64,000 nucleotides of DNA from the NCBI GenBank assembly GCA_016719395.1, contig JADJZF010000015.1, positions 76,722-140,721 on the forward strand, given 5' to 3'. The stretch is from Candidatus Amarobacter glycogenicus. GTDB lineage: Bacteria; Chloroflexota; Dehalococcoidia; Tepidiformales; Tepidiformaceae. A program made the translations under genes and the position numbers. The notes beneath the pieces are model-generated. The model saw only the letters and a program-made list of their open reading frames with translations, searched no databases and was not told the DNA's origin. The first letter of the stretch is position 1. Every line of letters starts with the position of its first letter. Shown here in pieces: positions 1 to 7,582 of this stretch.

Positions 1-31
1 GCGACGCCGCGTTGACTCCCGTGTTCGAGTG

Positions 32-113
32 TGGGGAAGGGGAGACTCGAACTCCCACGCCTTTCGGCACATGATCCTAAGTCATGCTCGTCTGCCAGTT
101 CCGACACTTCCCC
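32..113 (-). tRNA. tRNA-Leu (anticodon TAG)
   Basis: Read on the minus strand, a 7-bp acceptor stem (GGGGAAG with CTTCCCC, discriminator A) encloses a D arm, an anticodon stem CATGA/TCATG with loop CTTAGGA, a long class II variable arm (TGCCGAAAGGCG) and a T arm with GTTCGAG. The anticodon TAG plus the long variable arm identify leucine. The 3' CCA is not encoded. It lies about 50 bases downstream of tRNA-Lys on the same strand and is probably transcribed with it. Confidence 0.95.
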
Positions 114-165
114 ACGCGAGCGGTCCGGGCCTGCTCGCGCGGGCCCGTTCGGAACAGGGAGGTGG

Positions 166-238
<73 letters not shown>

Positions 239-255
239 CCCTCAGGACGCGCGGG

Positions 256-286
256 AGTATATCACGCTCTATTTGCTTGGCTGCAA
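256..286 (-). promoter_or_regulatory. Putative promoter of the tRNA-Lys/tRNA-Leu unit
   Basis: On the minus strand there is a good -10 hexamer TATACT (256-261), 17 bases before the tRNA-Lys 5' end, as expected for a short tRNA leader. The best -35 candidate is TTGCAG (281-286), but the 19-base spacer is long, so only the -10 element is convincing. Confidence 0.35.
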
Positions 287-334
287 ATCCTGGGTACTTA
301 ACGATAATAGCGAGAATGACAGTATGCGTCACCG

Positions 335-1348
335 ATGACCCTGGTGATGCGTGATTCCCGTGACACCGATTACGCGCTCGTGTTGGCCGCAGCCTCTTTG
401 CCGAAAGCCCGGACAGAACTTTCCCCCGCCAATGTGGATAATCCCGTCGTGAACGACCTTGCCCACACACTGCAACCGCTCATCGCAGGGCGACGGCGCG
501 CCATCTGCTGCCACAGCGGGACACTGTCGGGCCGGTTTCCACCGAACTCACTCGCAGGTGTCGCGGAGTGCGTCGAAGCCAGGGCTCCGCGGGTCGAGGT
601 TGATGTCCGCTTCATGGCCGACGATGCCATGCTCATCTTCCACGACGCCGGGCTGGATCCGTCCACGTCCGGGTCCGGCAAAGTCGCGAACCTCACGCGG
701 GCGGACCTCGCCGACGTCAGTTATAGATGGGGTAGTCCACATGGCCTGTGCTTCCTCGAAGACGTCGTCGACCTGGTCCGAGGAAGCGCCACCATGCTCC
801 AGGTCGACCTGAAGCTCATGCGGCCGATCACGGACCGGCGCGCTGAGGCCTTGCAGACTGCACTCAAGCCTCTCTCGGGCAACGTCATCGTGGGGTCCCA
901 GGCGCATTGGAACCTGCGAAGCCTGGTCCGGGTGCCGATCGCTTTCGACCCCACCCTGCAGTGGCACTACGACCCGGAGCGAACATTCGCCGAAGCCTTG
1001 CCCAGGACGCTTGGCATACACGGGCTCTGGGATGACGCGCCGATTGCGGTCATCCGGCACGCGACGCCCGAAACGTACGCAGAGTCTCGTATTCGAGACA
1101 TTCGCGCCCTGCTTCCCGCTGCCGTCGAATGGATGGTCGACTTTGCCACGATTTTCCGCCTGGCCGAGTTCGGTGTGGCGCTGGGCGACCGCCTGAGGGA
1201 GGTAGGTTGCGCCCTGGCCGCATGGACCGTCCGCGAGGACACTCCTTCACGCCGCGATGTCGTCCAGCGGCTCTACGCCCTCGGGACGGAGACGATCATC
1301 ACTGACGCACCGCTCCTCGTAGCGGAAGACGCCGCCGCAGCTCTGTAA
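335..1348 (+). CDS. Glycerophosphodiester phosphodiesterase-like protein
   Basis: A 337-residue protein resembling GDPD TIM-barrel enzymes, which hydrolyse glycerophosphodiesters to glycerol 3-phosphate and an alcohol. Visible are H60 (family motif HRG reads HSG here), the metal-binding E88-x-D90 in VEVDVRF, the HD pair at 103-104, and the C-terminal signature AWTVRED...GTETIITDAP. The usual Arg of HRG and the Glu of the following EN(T/S) motif are replaced, so activity may be altered. There is no signal peptide. The start is uncertain: ATG 335 or ATG 347 (residue 5), neither with a strong ribosome site. It stands alone between the tRNAs and the pilin gene. Confidence 0.72.
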   Translation: MTLVMRDSRDTDYALVLAAASLPKARTELSPANVDNPVVNDLAHTLQPLIAGRRRAICCHSGTLSGRFPPNSLAGVAECVEARAPRVEVDVRFMADDAMLIFHDAGLDPSTSGSGKVANLTRADLADVSYRWGSPHGLCFLEDVVDLVRGSATMLQVDLKLMRPITDRRAEALQTALKPLSGNVIVGSQAHWNLRSLVRVPIAFDPTLQWHYDPERTFAEALPRTLGIHGLWDDAPIAVIRHATPETYAESRIRDIRALLPAAVEWMVDFATIFRLAEFGVALGDRLREVGCALAAWTVREDTPSRRDVVQRLYALGTETIITDAPLLVAEDAAAAL

Positions 1349-1467
1349 ACAGGCTGTAAATTCGTCACCAACGGGCAACGCAATAGCACCCGCGTAAGGC
1401 GGTTGGAATCGAGCGGCCCGGTCGAAACTGGGGATAGGGAGAGAAATCGGGCAGGGAGTAAAGAAGT

Positions 1468-1659
1468 ATGAAGCGGCTTATGACCACGCTGCTTGCACGC
1501 CGCTGCAGCGCAGGCGAATCCGACGAGGCCGGCCAGGGCCTCGCCGAGTACGCGCTGATCCTCGGGCTCATCGCCGTTGTATGCATCGGCGCCTTGTCCG
1601 GCCTCGGGTCCGCAATCGTGAACTCTGCTGGCTTCACGGTCCTGCCCGGAGCGCTTTAG
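1468..1659 (+). CDS. flp: Flp-type (type IVb) pilin
   Basis: A 63-residue prepilin. After a basic N-terminus, residues 22-28 read G-QGLAEY, the Flp processing site with Glu at +5 and the adjacent Tyr after the cleaved Gly22, followed by the hydrophobic helix ALILGLIAVVCIGAL. Such subunits are cut by a TadV-type peptidase and assembled into thin fibres by a Tad machine. A ribosome site (cagggag) precedes ATG 1468. No tad assembly gene lies in the window, so this is an orphan subunit here. A strong hairpin follows the stop. Confidence 0.88.
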   Translation: MKRLMTTLLARRCSAGESDEAGQGLAEYALILGLIAVVCIGALSGLGSAIVNSAGFTVLPGAL

Positions 1660-1684
1660 GCAGAGCTCGGGGCGACGGAAGCTG

Positions 1685-1721
1685 AAATGGCGCCAACCAG
1701 GATTTCAGGTTGGCGCCATTT
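1685..1721. terminator. Perfect 14-bp hairpin between convergent genes
   Basis: Arms 1685-1698 and 1708-1721 (AAATGGCGCCAACC and its exact complement) enclose a 9-base loop. The outer A/T bases give a short T run on both strands. It lies between the pilin gene and the convergent CAP gene, so it probably terminates both. Confidence 0.8.
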
Positions 1722-1752
1722 CGCGTGCCTGCGGGGAGCTTCCGTCCGGTCG

Positions 1753-2463
1753 TCAGTCCCTCGAGAGCAGTGAGAACCAGGAGCGGTAGACGGACGGAGT
1801 CGGTGTTGAGGTAGGAGTAGGACTTGGCGTCGTCGTCGGCGTTGTCTGGGTCGAACCCCCGCCCGTGCCCCCGGGACAGGCGCCTGAAGATGCGAAAATC
1901 AGCGTCACCCATGCGACCTTTTTCCCGTCGGCCGAGACGGCCTTTGCCACCCCGACGCATCGCACAGGGAGCCCGACATTCGATGGGACCCACACGCCAC
2001 CGCCCCCCTCGGACGTCATGGTATTGAGCGCCTGCTGGGGACTCACCGAGACGGGATTGGAGGACTGCACGACCGCGAGACCTTCGCCTCCAGCAGCCTG
2101 GTTCGCCGGATAGCCGCAGTTCATCGCCCGTGCTGCCCAGGGATACCCGGTCGTTCCGTCTGCGTAATGGCCCGAAGCTCCCGGGGTGTTCGCCAGGAAC
2201 TGCGCGTAGCCGGCAGCGGCGGCGTTCAGCGCGCCAGACTGGGAAAGCGGGTAAGACCCGGCGATGTTGGTGTTGCGCCAGCTTTGCAGGAGCCCCAGGA
2301 ATGTGGTCTCTTCGGCGGACGGCGAGTGCGCGACACAAGGGGCGATGGCGTGCACATCGCCGGCTCTGGGGCTCAGGCTGGCGAACACGGTCGCGATGAC
2401 CCCGGCCGTGGCAAGAGCCACCGCCGTCCAGCCCGGGAATAGCCTGAATACAGCTCTTTGCAT
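1753..2463 (-). CDS. Secreted CAP-domain (SCP/PR1-like) protein
   Basis: A 236-residue exported protein. Residues 1-30 form a signal peptide or anchor (MQRAVFR, then a hydrophobic stretch). Residues about 50-195 look like a CAP domain: helix SAEETTFLGLLQSWRNTN, the GHYADG histidine motif, then GEGLAV and the late strand VAWVTLIFASSG. The C-terminus has a Thr/Pro/Ser spacer (about 205-225) of the type used to reach through a thick envelope, ending SWFSLLSRD without a sorting motif. CAP proteins bind sterols or lipids or act in the envelope; the substrate cannot be told. It faces the regulator gene across a 147-base divergent region. Confidence 0.8.
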   Translation of the reverse strand: MQRAVFRLFPGWTAVALATAGVIATVFASLSPRAGDVHAIAPCVAHSPSAEETTFLGLLQSWRNTNIAGSYPLSQSGALNAAAAGYAQFLANTPGASGHYADGTTGYPWAARAMNCGYPANQAAGGEGLAVVQSSNPVSVSPQQALNTMTSEGGGGVWVPSNVGLPVRCVGVAKAVSADGKKVAWVTLIFASSGACPGGTGGGSTQTTPTTTPSPTPTSTPTPSVYRSWFSLLSRD

Positions 2464-2534
2464 AACACCAACCGCGGGGGCGCTGGGTCCGAAACGACCA
2501 TAACACGCACCAACTTGCGATGGTCAAGCCCTCT

Positions 2535-2570
2535 TGCATGGTGCCCGCCGCCACAAAGCGTTACCATGCA
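2535..2570. promoter_or_regulatory. 8-bp inverted repeat upstream of the STAND regulator
   Basis: TGCATGGT (2535-2542) and ACCATGCA (2563-2570) are exact inverted copies, 20 bases apart, in the divergent region between the CAP gene and the regulator gene. The spacing is about two helical turns centre to centre, compatible with a dimeric DNA-binding protein. Chance remains possible. Confidence 0.35.
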
Positions 2571-2609
2571 GGCGACAAACGCAGTCATTGAGAAGGGGCG
2601 GCCCGGTTC

Positions 2610-5600
2610 ATGGCAGTCAGCGGCCGGATATCGATTCCCAGGCTTTCACGGCGGACGATAGTCCGCGAGCGCCTGCTGTCGCGACTGCATGCGGGGATCG
2701 GCAACGGCGTCACCGTCCTTGAAGCCCCTGCTGGATACGGCAAGACCACCCTCCTCGCGCAGTTCGTCGGAGATGTGGATTACGCCTGCAAGTGGCTCTC
2801 GCTCGATTCGACATCCGGCTCCCCTGAAATCCTCGCGCACCAACTCGGGGTCGCCTTGACCGGCAATCTCGATATCGAACCGCCTGCGACCGCGGCCAAA
2901 GTGAGCGATCTTCAGGCGTACGTCGGCGCGGTCATGTCCCAGGCACTCGGCGACTCGGACCGTCCGGTTCTCTTGGTGATCGACAACACCCATGAGCTCG
3001 CTGGAAAACCGGGAAGCGGCGAACTTGCTCGGCTGGCTCATCGTCTTCCTCCCCGAAGGCAACGAGGTGGTCCTCGCCGGCCGTGAGCGGCCGTTCCTCC
3101 CCGCTCTGAACGCCGGGATCGCTACCGGCGAAATCGTTGTGCTCGAAGGCACGGATCTCGGCTTCACGCTCGAAGAAGTGCGTATGGCGGCCGCTGAGAG
3201 CGGCGCCAGCGCCGCGGCCACCGATGTCCTCGCCGCGACCGGCGGGTGGCCAGTCGGCGTCATGGCGGCGCTCTCCGGGGGGGCTTCGCCTGACGGCCCG
3301 GGGGCAGTCGCCTTCGAAGCGTACTTGAAGTGTGAGGTTTGGGAGCACGTCCCGGCGAACCTCCAGGTGGCGTTTCGCCGGCTGTCGCTGCAACCATCAA
3401 TCAGCCGCGCCTGTGTCGAAGCTGCATTCGGCCCGGCAATGTGGCGCTCAATGACCGCATGGCTCTCCTCGCGCGATTTCCTTTGCGAGCAGCTCTCTCC
3501 GGTGGAGTTCCGGCTAAATCCGCTCCTCCGCCAGTTCATCATCAGCGAGTTTGACGAACTCGATCCGGACGGATACGCCGAAACGTTCCAGGCCGTCGTC
3601 GACGAGATGGTGATGGCCGGGAACATCGCCGAGGCGATCGAGTTCACACGCTCGGGCGGGAACGAGGCCCAGCTTGCCGTGCTCCTCGAAGAGTACAGCC
3701 CCCGCCTGCTCATCCAGGGGAGCTTCACGTTGCTTCGGCGCGCTTTCGATTGCATCAGCGAGCCGACGCTGCGGCGGCGTCCGTTGCTCCGCGGAATGGC
3801 TTCGCGGTTGCTGGCTCACACCGGCGATCCCGAGGACGCGATGCGGCGCGCCAATACCATGCTGCAGGATTCACGCACGCCAGTGGCGCCTCAGGCGCAC
3901 GCGTTACTAGCGAGGGTCCGCGCCTTACGGTTGTTGGGCCGCCTGGAAGATGCCCGTGCTACCGCCCTGCAACTCTCCGAACTCGAACCACAACTTGAAC
4001 CCGAGTTCCTGGCCGAGGTGCGCTATCACCTGGCCGAATTCGAACTGTCTGTCACACGTGACTTCGTCAAGGCCGAAGCCCTCCTTCGCATGGTCATCGA
4101 TGATTGCGAACGGCGCGGCGTCGAGCCGCTGGGCCTCCTTGCCCGTTCAACACTCGGGCAGTCGCTCGCCATGCGAGGCGATGCGCCGGCAGCCGTGACC
4201 GTGCTGACGCGCGCCGCGCAGGGATGGCGCTCGCTCGGGCGCTCTTCCAACCTCGGCTGGGTGCTGAACAACCTGGGCATGGCCCATGTCCAGGCCGGCG
4301 ACTTCACAAGCGCCTCGACCGTGCTTCAAGAAGCCGTGGAGGAAGGCGAAAACTGCGCCAACCAGCGCAACGTCGCCTACGCTACCGCCTCCCTCGGTGA
4401 TGCCGAACTCGCCCTTGGCCACTTCGAGACCGCCAAGCGGCACTACGAGGAAGCTATCCGCATCTGCGCGACTGACGCCCTGGACGAGTCACTGGCCGCG
4501 CTGTCCATCGCAGGTCTCTCGGCCGCCCTCCTCGGCACCGGAGACATCAGCCAGGCGGACTTCTTCTCGCGCCGGGCGCTGCTCGTCGCGGTGAGTTCGG
4601 CCAACTCCTACGAGATCGCGATGTGCAAATTGCAACAGGCCGCTGTCGAGGTCGCTGCCGGGAACCATGTGGTGAGCGTCAGCGAGGCCGCCGAAGCAGT
4701 TGAGCGATTCTCCCAGATGGAAGTCCTGCCGATGGTCGCCACCGCGGAATACCGCGTGGCGATGGCGAGCTTCAAGGCCGGGAAGCGCAACGAAGCCGAA
4801 GACGCGCTTGGCCGTGCCGCCGTCGCCCTGAAGGAGCCATGGATGGTCGGCTCGCTCGTGCCACTCGTGCGCGAAAATCCGATGTTCGCCCAGTGGGCGG
4901 CCACCCGAAAATCCGCCGGAGCCGCGTTCCGTGACCTCCTGGAGCGGCATTCCTTCGAATCTGCCCGCATCGCCGCCGAAACCCCCGACGGCGCCCGGAG
5001 CCGCTTCCCGCTGGTGCGCGCCCACAGTTTCGGACGTGTCGTAGTCGAGGTTGGCGGCCGCGAACTCTGCGACGAGGATTGGGCGAGCGCCCGTGCCAAG
5101 GAGATGTTCTTCCTCCTTTTGTCGAGCCGCGATGGCATTCGCAAGGAAGAAGCAGTCGAACAGCTCTACCCTGAGCTTCCCCGCGAAAAGACCAACAGCG
5201 CCTTCCATTCCAACCTCTATCGCGTCCGTCGTGCCCTCTACAAGACGTGCGTCGTTGCCGACGACGATGGCATCTACCGGTTGAACCCCGAGGGCGTGTT
5301 CGAATGGGACGTCGATGAGTTCGAACGCGCCATCGAACAGGCCCGCAGCGCTCCATCCGGGTCAAAGGAGAGGGCCGTCTCCCTCCAGCAGGGCCCTCGA
5401 GCTGTACGCCGGTCCGTTTGCGTCGGCATTCCAGTCCGAATGGGCAGCGGCAATGCGCGAACGCCTCGAAGGCGATGCCCACGAGTCCCTCGCCACCCTG
5501 GCGGGCTACTTCGCCGGCCGCGAGGATTTCGACTCCGCGGCGCTCTGCATGGAACGCGTGCTGAGGGCCAACCGCTACAACGAAGAGGCCGCCTATCTGC

Positions 5601-5752
5601 TGGCGCGTTATCGAAGCCGGGCCGGAGAAGCGGTCCAGGCGTTGAAGTTCATCGACGATTTCAGCTCGAGCTATCTGGATGAGTTTGGCGAGCGTCCGCC
5701 CGTCCGTTTTGGCGAGCTCCGGGCAGCTATCGCGGCCGGGGTGGCTGTCTAG
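2610..5752 (+). CDS. STAND ATPase-TPR-BTAD (SARP/MalT-like) transcriptional regulator, two frameshifts
   Basis: Repaired, this is a 1,046-residue MalT-style signal-transduction ATPase. Residues 1-35 match the MalT N-terminus; the P-loop is APAGYGKTT (about 39-47); Walker B is VLLVIDN (about 122). A TPR-rich sensor region spans roughly 400-780 (repeats such as SNLGWVLNNLGMAHVQAGDF). The C-terminus is a winged helix (ARAKEMFFLLLSS..., RVRRALYK) plus a BTAD TPR domain (RALELYAGPFASAF). The reading frame breaks at about 3000-3010 (A4 in ggaaaacc) and about 5385 (G3 in cagggcc); removing one base at each restores a continuous frame with an integral codon count. Such proteins bind an inducer, oligomerise with ATP and activate transcription. 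A short peptide gene lies 76 bases downstream. Confidence 0.82.
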
Positions 5753-5757
5753 ACAGA

Positions 5758-5776
5758 CTCGCGAGAGTTTCGCGAG
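5758..5776. promoter_or_regulatory. CTCGCGA inverted repeat before the peptide gene
   Basis: CTCGCGA (5758-5764) and TCGCGAG (5770-5776) form a perfect 7-bp inverted repeat with a 5-base centre, between the regulator stop (5752) and the peptide start (5829). It could be an operator for the upstream regulator or an RNA hairpin in a shared transcript. No convincing -35/-10 pair is visible nearby. Confidence 0.4.
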
Positions 5777-5828
5777 AACCCGGGGCCTACTCTCCGCGCA
5801 GTTGAAACACTGCTGGAGGGACTCCGCC

Positions 5829-5915
5829 ATGACTCGTCTTCTTTCCTCACTCGTCGCCGTTGCCGCACTCGCCACCATCGCCCTTGCCGGCGCCGCGCCG
5901 TTCCAGTCCTGGTAG
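5829..5915 (+). CDS. 28-residue hydrophobic peptide ending in Trp (candidate signal peptide 1)
   Basis: A tiny gene directly after the TPR regulator. A good ribosome site (ctggaggga) stands 7 bases before ATG. The product starts MTRLLSSLVAV, continues as an Ala/Leu/Val helix with no charge after residue 3, and ends AGAAPFQSW before TAG. This is the layout of exported mini-proteins: basic start, hydrophobic core, Ala-x-Ala-like site, then a short polar/aromatic tail. A second peptide with the same plan is encoded at 59471-59563 on the other strand. It could be a peptide signal, a small membrane protein or a hydrophobic toxin. Function is unknown. Confidence 0.6.
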   Translation: MTRLLSSLVAVAALATIALAGAAPFQSW

Positions 5916-5929
5916 GCAAAAAGCCGGCC

Positions 5930-6514
5930 ATGTTGCCGGTTGGTCAAACACCCCGAAGAATCGCCCGCATGGCAAGCCGCGCGGGCGATTCAGTTGTCCT
6001 GGCGATCGCTGCCCTCATCTTCGTCGCTCAACAGGTAGCGATCAGCAATCTCGGAACTGATGGTTCGAGCGGGATCTTCCGGCAGGTGCTGTTCTTCACC
6101 ACCACCGTGGCACTCGCTCTGTTCGCCCTGAAGCTGAGACGGTACTGGGGCGCCTGGCTCGTCGCACTCGGCATCCTTCTCAACCTCGTCCCGATGGCAG
6201 CCCACCGCGGCTCCATGCCGATCGACTACGCGGTCATCGAACGGTCGGGCGCCTTTCCGGAAGTCACGCGCGACGACATCGGCCGGCAGACGAACCACGG
6301 CAAAGACATCGTCCTGGAGCGAGACGACATCCACTTCTTCGCACTCTCCGATCGCTATGTGATCACGCTTCCGGTGTACGGGCCTAACCTCTCCTCGCTC
6401 GGCGATTTCGTGCTTTCTGCCGGGCTCGGCGCGGTCGTAACCCAGGCGGTGGCTATGGCCGTCGTAACCGGCCGACGCGCGCCCCAGTCAGGCGAGGCGA
6501 CCGCTTCGCGCTGA
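5930..6514 (+). CDS. DUF5317-family membrane protein
   Basis: A protein of up to 194 residues with four hydrophobic segments (about 20-38, 48-68, 74-92 and 155-180). The conserved signature is a GILLNLVPMAAHRGSMP-type stretch after the third segment followed later by DDIHFFALSDRY, which I recognise as DUF5317, an uncharacterised bacterial membrane family. The start is doubtful: ATG 5930 lies 15 bases after the peptide stop without a ribosome site; ATG 5969 lies in a hairpin loop. The gene probably shares a transcript with the peptide gene, which is the only hint to its role. Confidence 0.72.
   Translation: MLPVGQTPRRIARMASRAGDSVVLAIAALIFVAQQVAISNLGTDGSSGIFRQVLFFTTTVALALFALKLRRYWGAWLVALGILLNLVPMAAHRGSMPIDYAVIERSGAFPEVTRDDIGRQTNHGKDIVLERDDIHFFALSDRYVITLPVYGPNLSSLGDFVLSAGLGAVVTQAVAMAVVTGRRAPQSGEATASR
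5958..5991. promoter_or_regulatory. 11-bp hairpin at the start of the DUF5317 gene
   Basis: GAATCGCCCGC (5958-5968) and GCGGGCGATTC (5981-5991) pair perfectly around a 12-base loop that contains an in-frame ATG (5969). No T run follows, so it is more likely a translation-control or transcript-processing structure between the peptide and DUF5317 genes than a simple terminator. Confidence 0.5.
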
Positions 6515-6571
6515 GGACGGCCTGGCCGTGGTAGGCTCTTGGCCATTCTGAGAACCCCGGAGCAGGGATCA

Positions 6572-7582
6572 GTGCGCATCATCATCTACGGCGCCGGCGG
6601 CATCGGCGGTGGCATCGGCGCAAGGCTCGCCCTTGCTGGACACGAGGTCGTGCTGATCTGCCGCGGCCAACACCTTCAAGCGATCAACTCCCGCGGGCTC
6701 CTGCTGAAGGCGCCCGACGGCGAGTTTCGGGTGGCGGCCGCAGCCGTGGGTCACCCGCGAGAGCTCGATTGGCGCGAAGGTGACGTCGTGCTCCTCGCCA
6801 TGAAGACACAGGACACCGAGACGGCTCTGCGCGACCTGGAGCAGGCCGCAGGGACGGCTGTTCCCGTCTTCTGCGCCCAGAACGGCGTCGAGAACGAACG
6901 CCTGGCGAGCCGCCGATTCGAAAACGTCTACGCCACGCTGGTCGCGATGCCTGCGACTTTCCTCGTTCCGGGCGAAGTCATCGCGTCGGCCGCTCCGCTG
7001 AGCGGCTGCCTGCACTCGGGGCGTTACCCGGGCGGCTCCGATGTGACCGTGGCAGAGGTGTGTGGCGCCCTGGCCAGTTCGCACTTCCACGCCCAACCGA
7101 GTACCGATGCCATGGCCCTGAAGTACCGGAAACTCATCCTCAATCTGGGGAATGGTGTCGAGGTCATCGTTGGCCGGAGCGCATGGTCGGCCGGGGGCGA
7201 ACTCGGCGAGTTCGTCGAGCACGTCCGCGAGGAGGCTCTCGAGTGCTATCAGGCGGCCGGCATAGTCCCAGTCTCGTCGGCGGAGTATGCGGAACGGGTG
7301 ACGAGCCACTACCGCGCACAGGACGTCGGCGGCGAGTCCCGTTCGGCCAGTTCGACTCTCCAGAGCATCCTCCGGGGCCACGAAACGACCGAGGTCGACT
7401 ATCTCAACGGGGAGATCGAGTTGATCGGGCATCTCCACGGCGTCCCGACTCCGTACAACTCGGTCGTTCGCGAAGTCGCAACGCGGATGGCGGCCGCACG
7501 GGCCCAGCCGGGGTCGGTGACACTGGAAGAACTCCGGGCCATGGTGGCCGCCACGGTCAATCGACGAGCAGCCCGGCCCTGA
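6572..7582 (+). CDS. Ketopantoate reductase-like (ApbA/PanE family) oxidoreductase
   Basis: A 336-residue NADP-dependent dehydrogenase. The GTG start at 6572 follows a ribosome site (ggagcaggg) and gives the typical N-terminus RIIIYGAGGIGGGIGARLALAG with the Rossmann glycine motif; the family motif FCAQNGVENE is at about 107-116, and the all-helical C-terminal domain begins near residue 180 (MALKYRKLILNLGNG). The family reduces 2-dehydropantoate to pantoate in CoA synthesis or acts on other 2-keto acids. No pantothenate gene adjoins it, so substrate is open. Its 3' end overlaps the convergent methyltransferase gene by 26 bases. Confidence 0.8.
   Translation: MRIIIYGAGGIGGGIGARLALAGHEVVLICRGQHLQAINSRGLLLKAPDGEFRVAAAAVGHPRELDWREGDVVLLAMKTQDTETALRDLEQAAGTAVPVFCAQNGVENERLASRRFENVYATLVAMPATFLVPGEVIASAAPLSGCLHSGRYPGGSDVTVAEVCGALASSHFHAQPSTDAMALKYRKLILNLGNGVEVIVGRSAWSAGGELGEFVEHVREEALECYQAAGIVPVSSAEYAERVTSHYRAQDVGGESRSASSTLQSILRGHETTEVDYLNGEIELIGHLHGVPTPYNSVVREVATRMAAARAQPGSVTLEELRAMVAATVNRRAARP

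Noticed and set aside
2990..3010. Programmed ribosomal frameshifting in the STAND regulator
   Set aside because: The same kind of single-base break occurs in many unrelated genes of the window, including dnaG, so consensus error is the simpler explanation.
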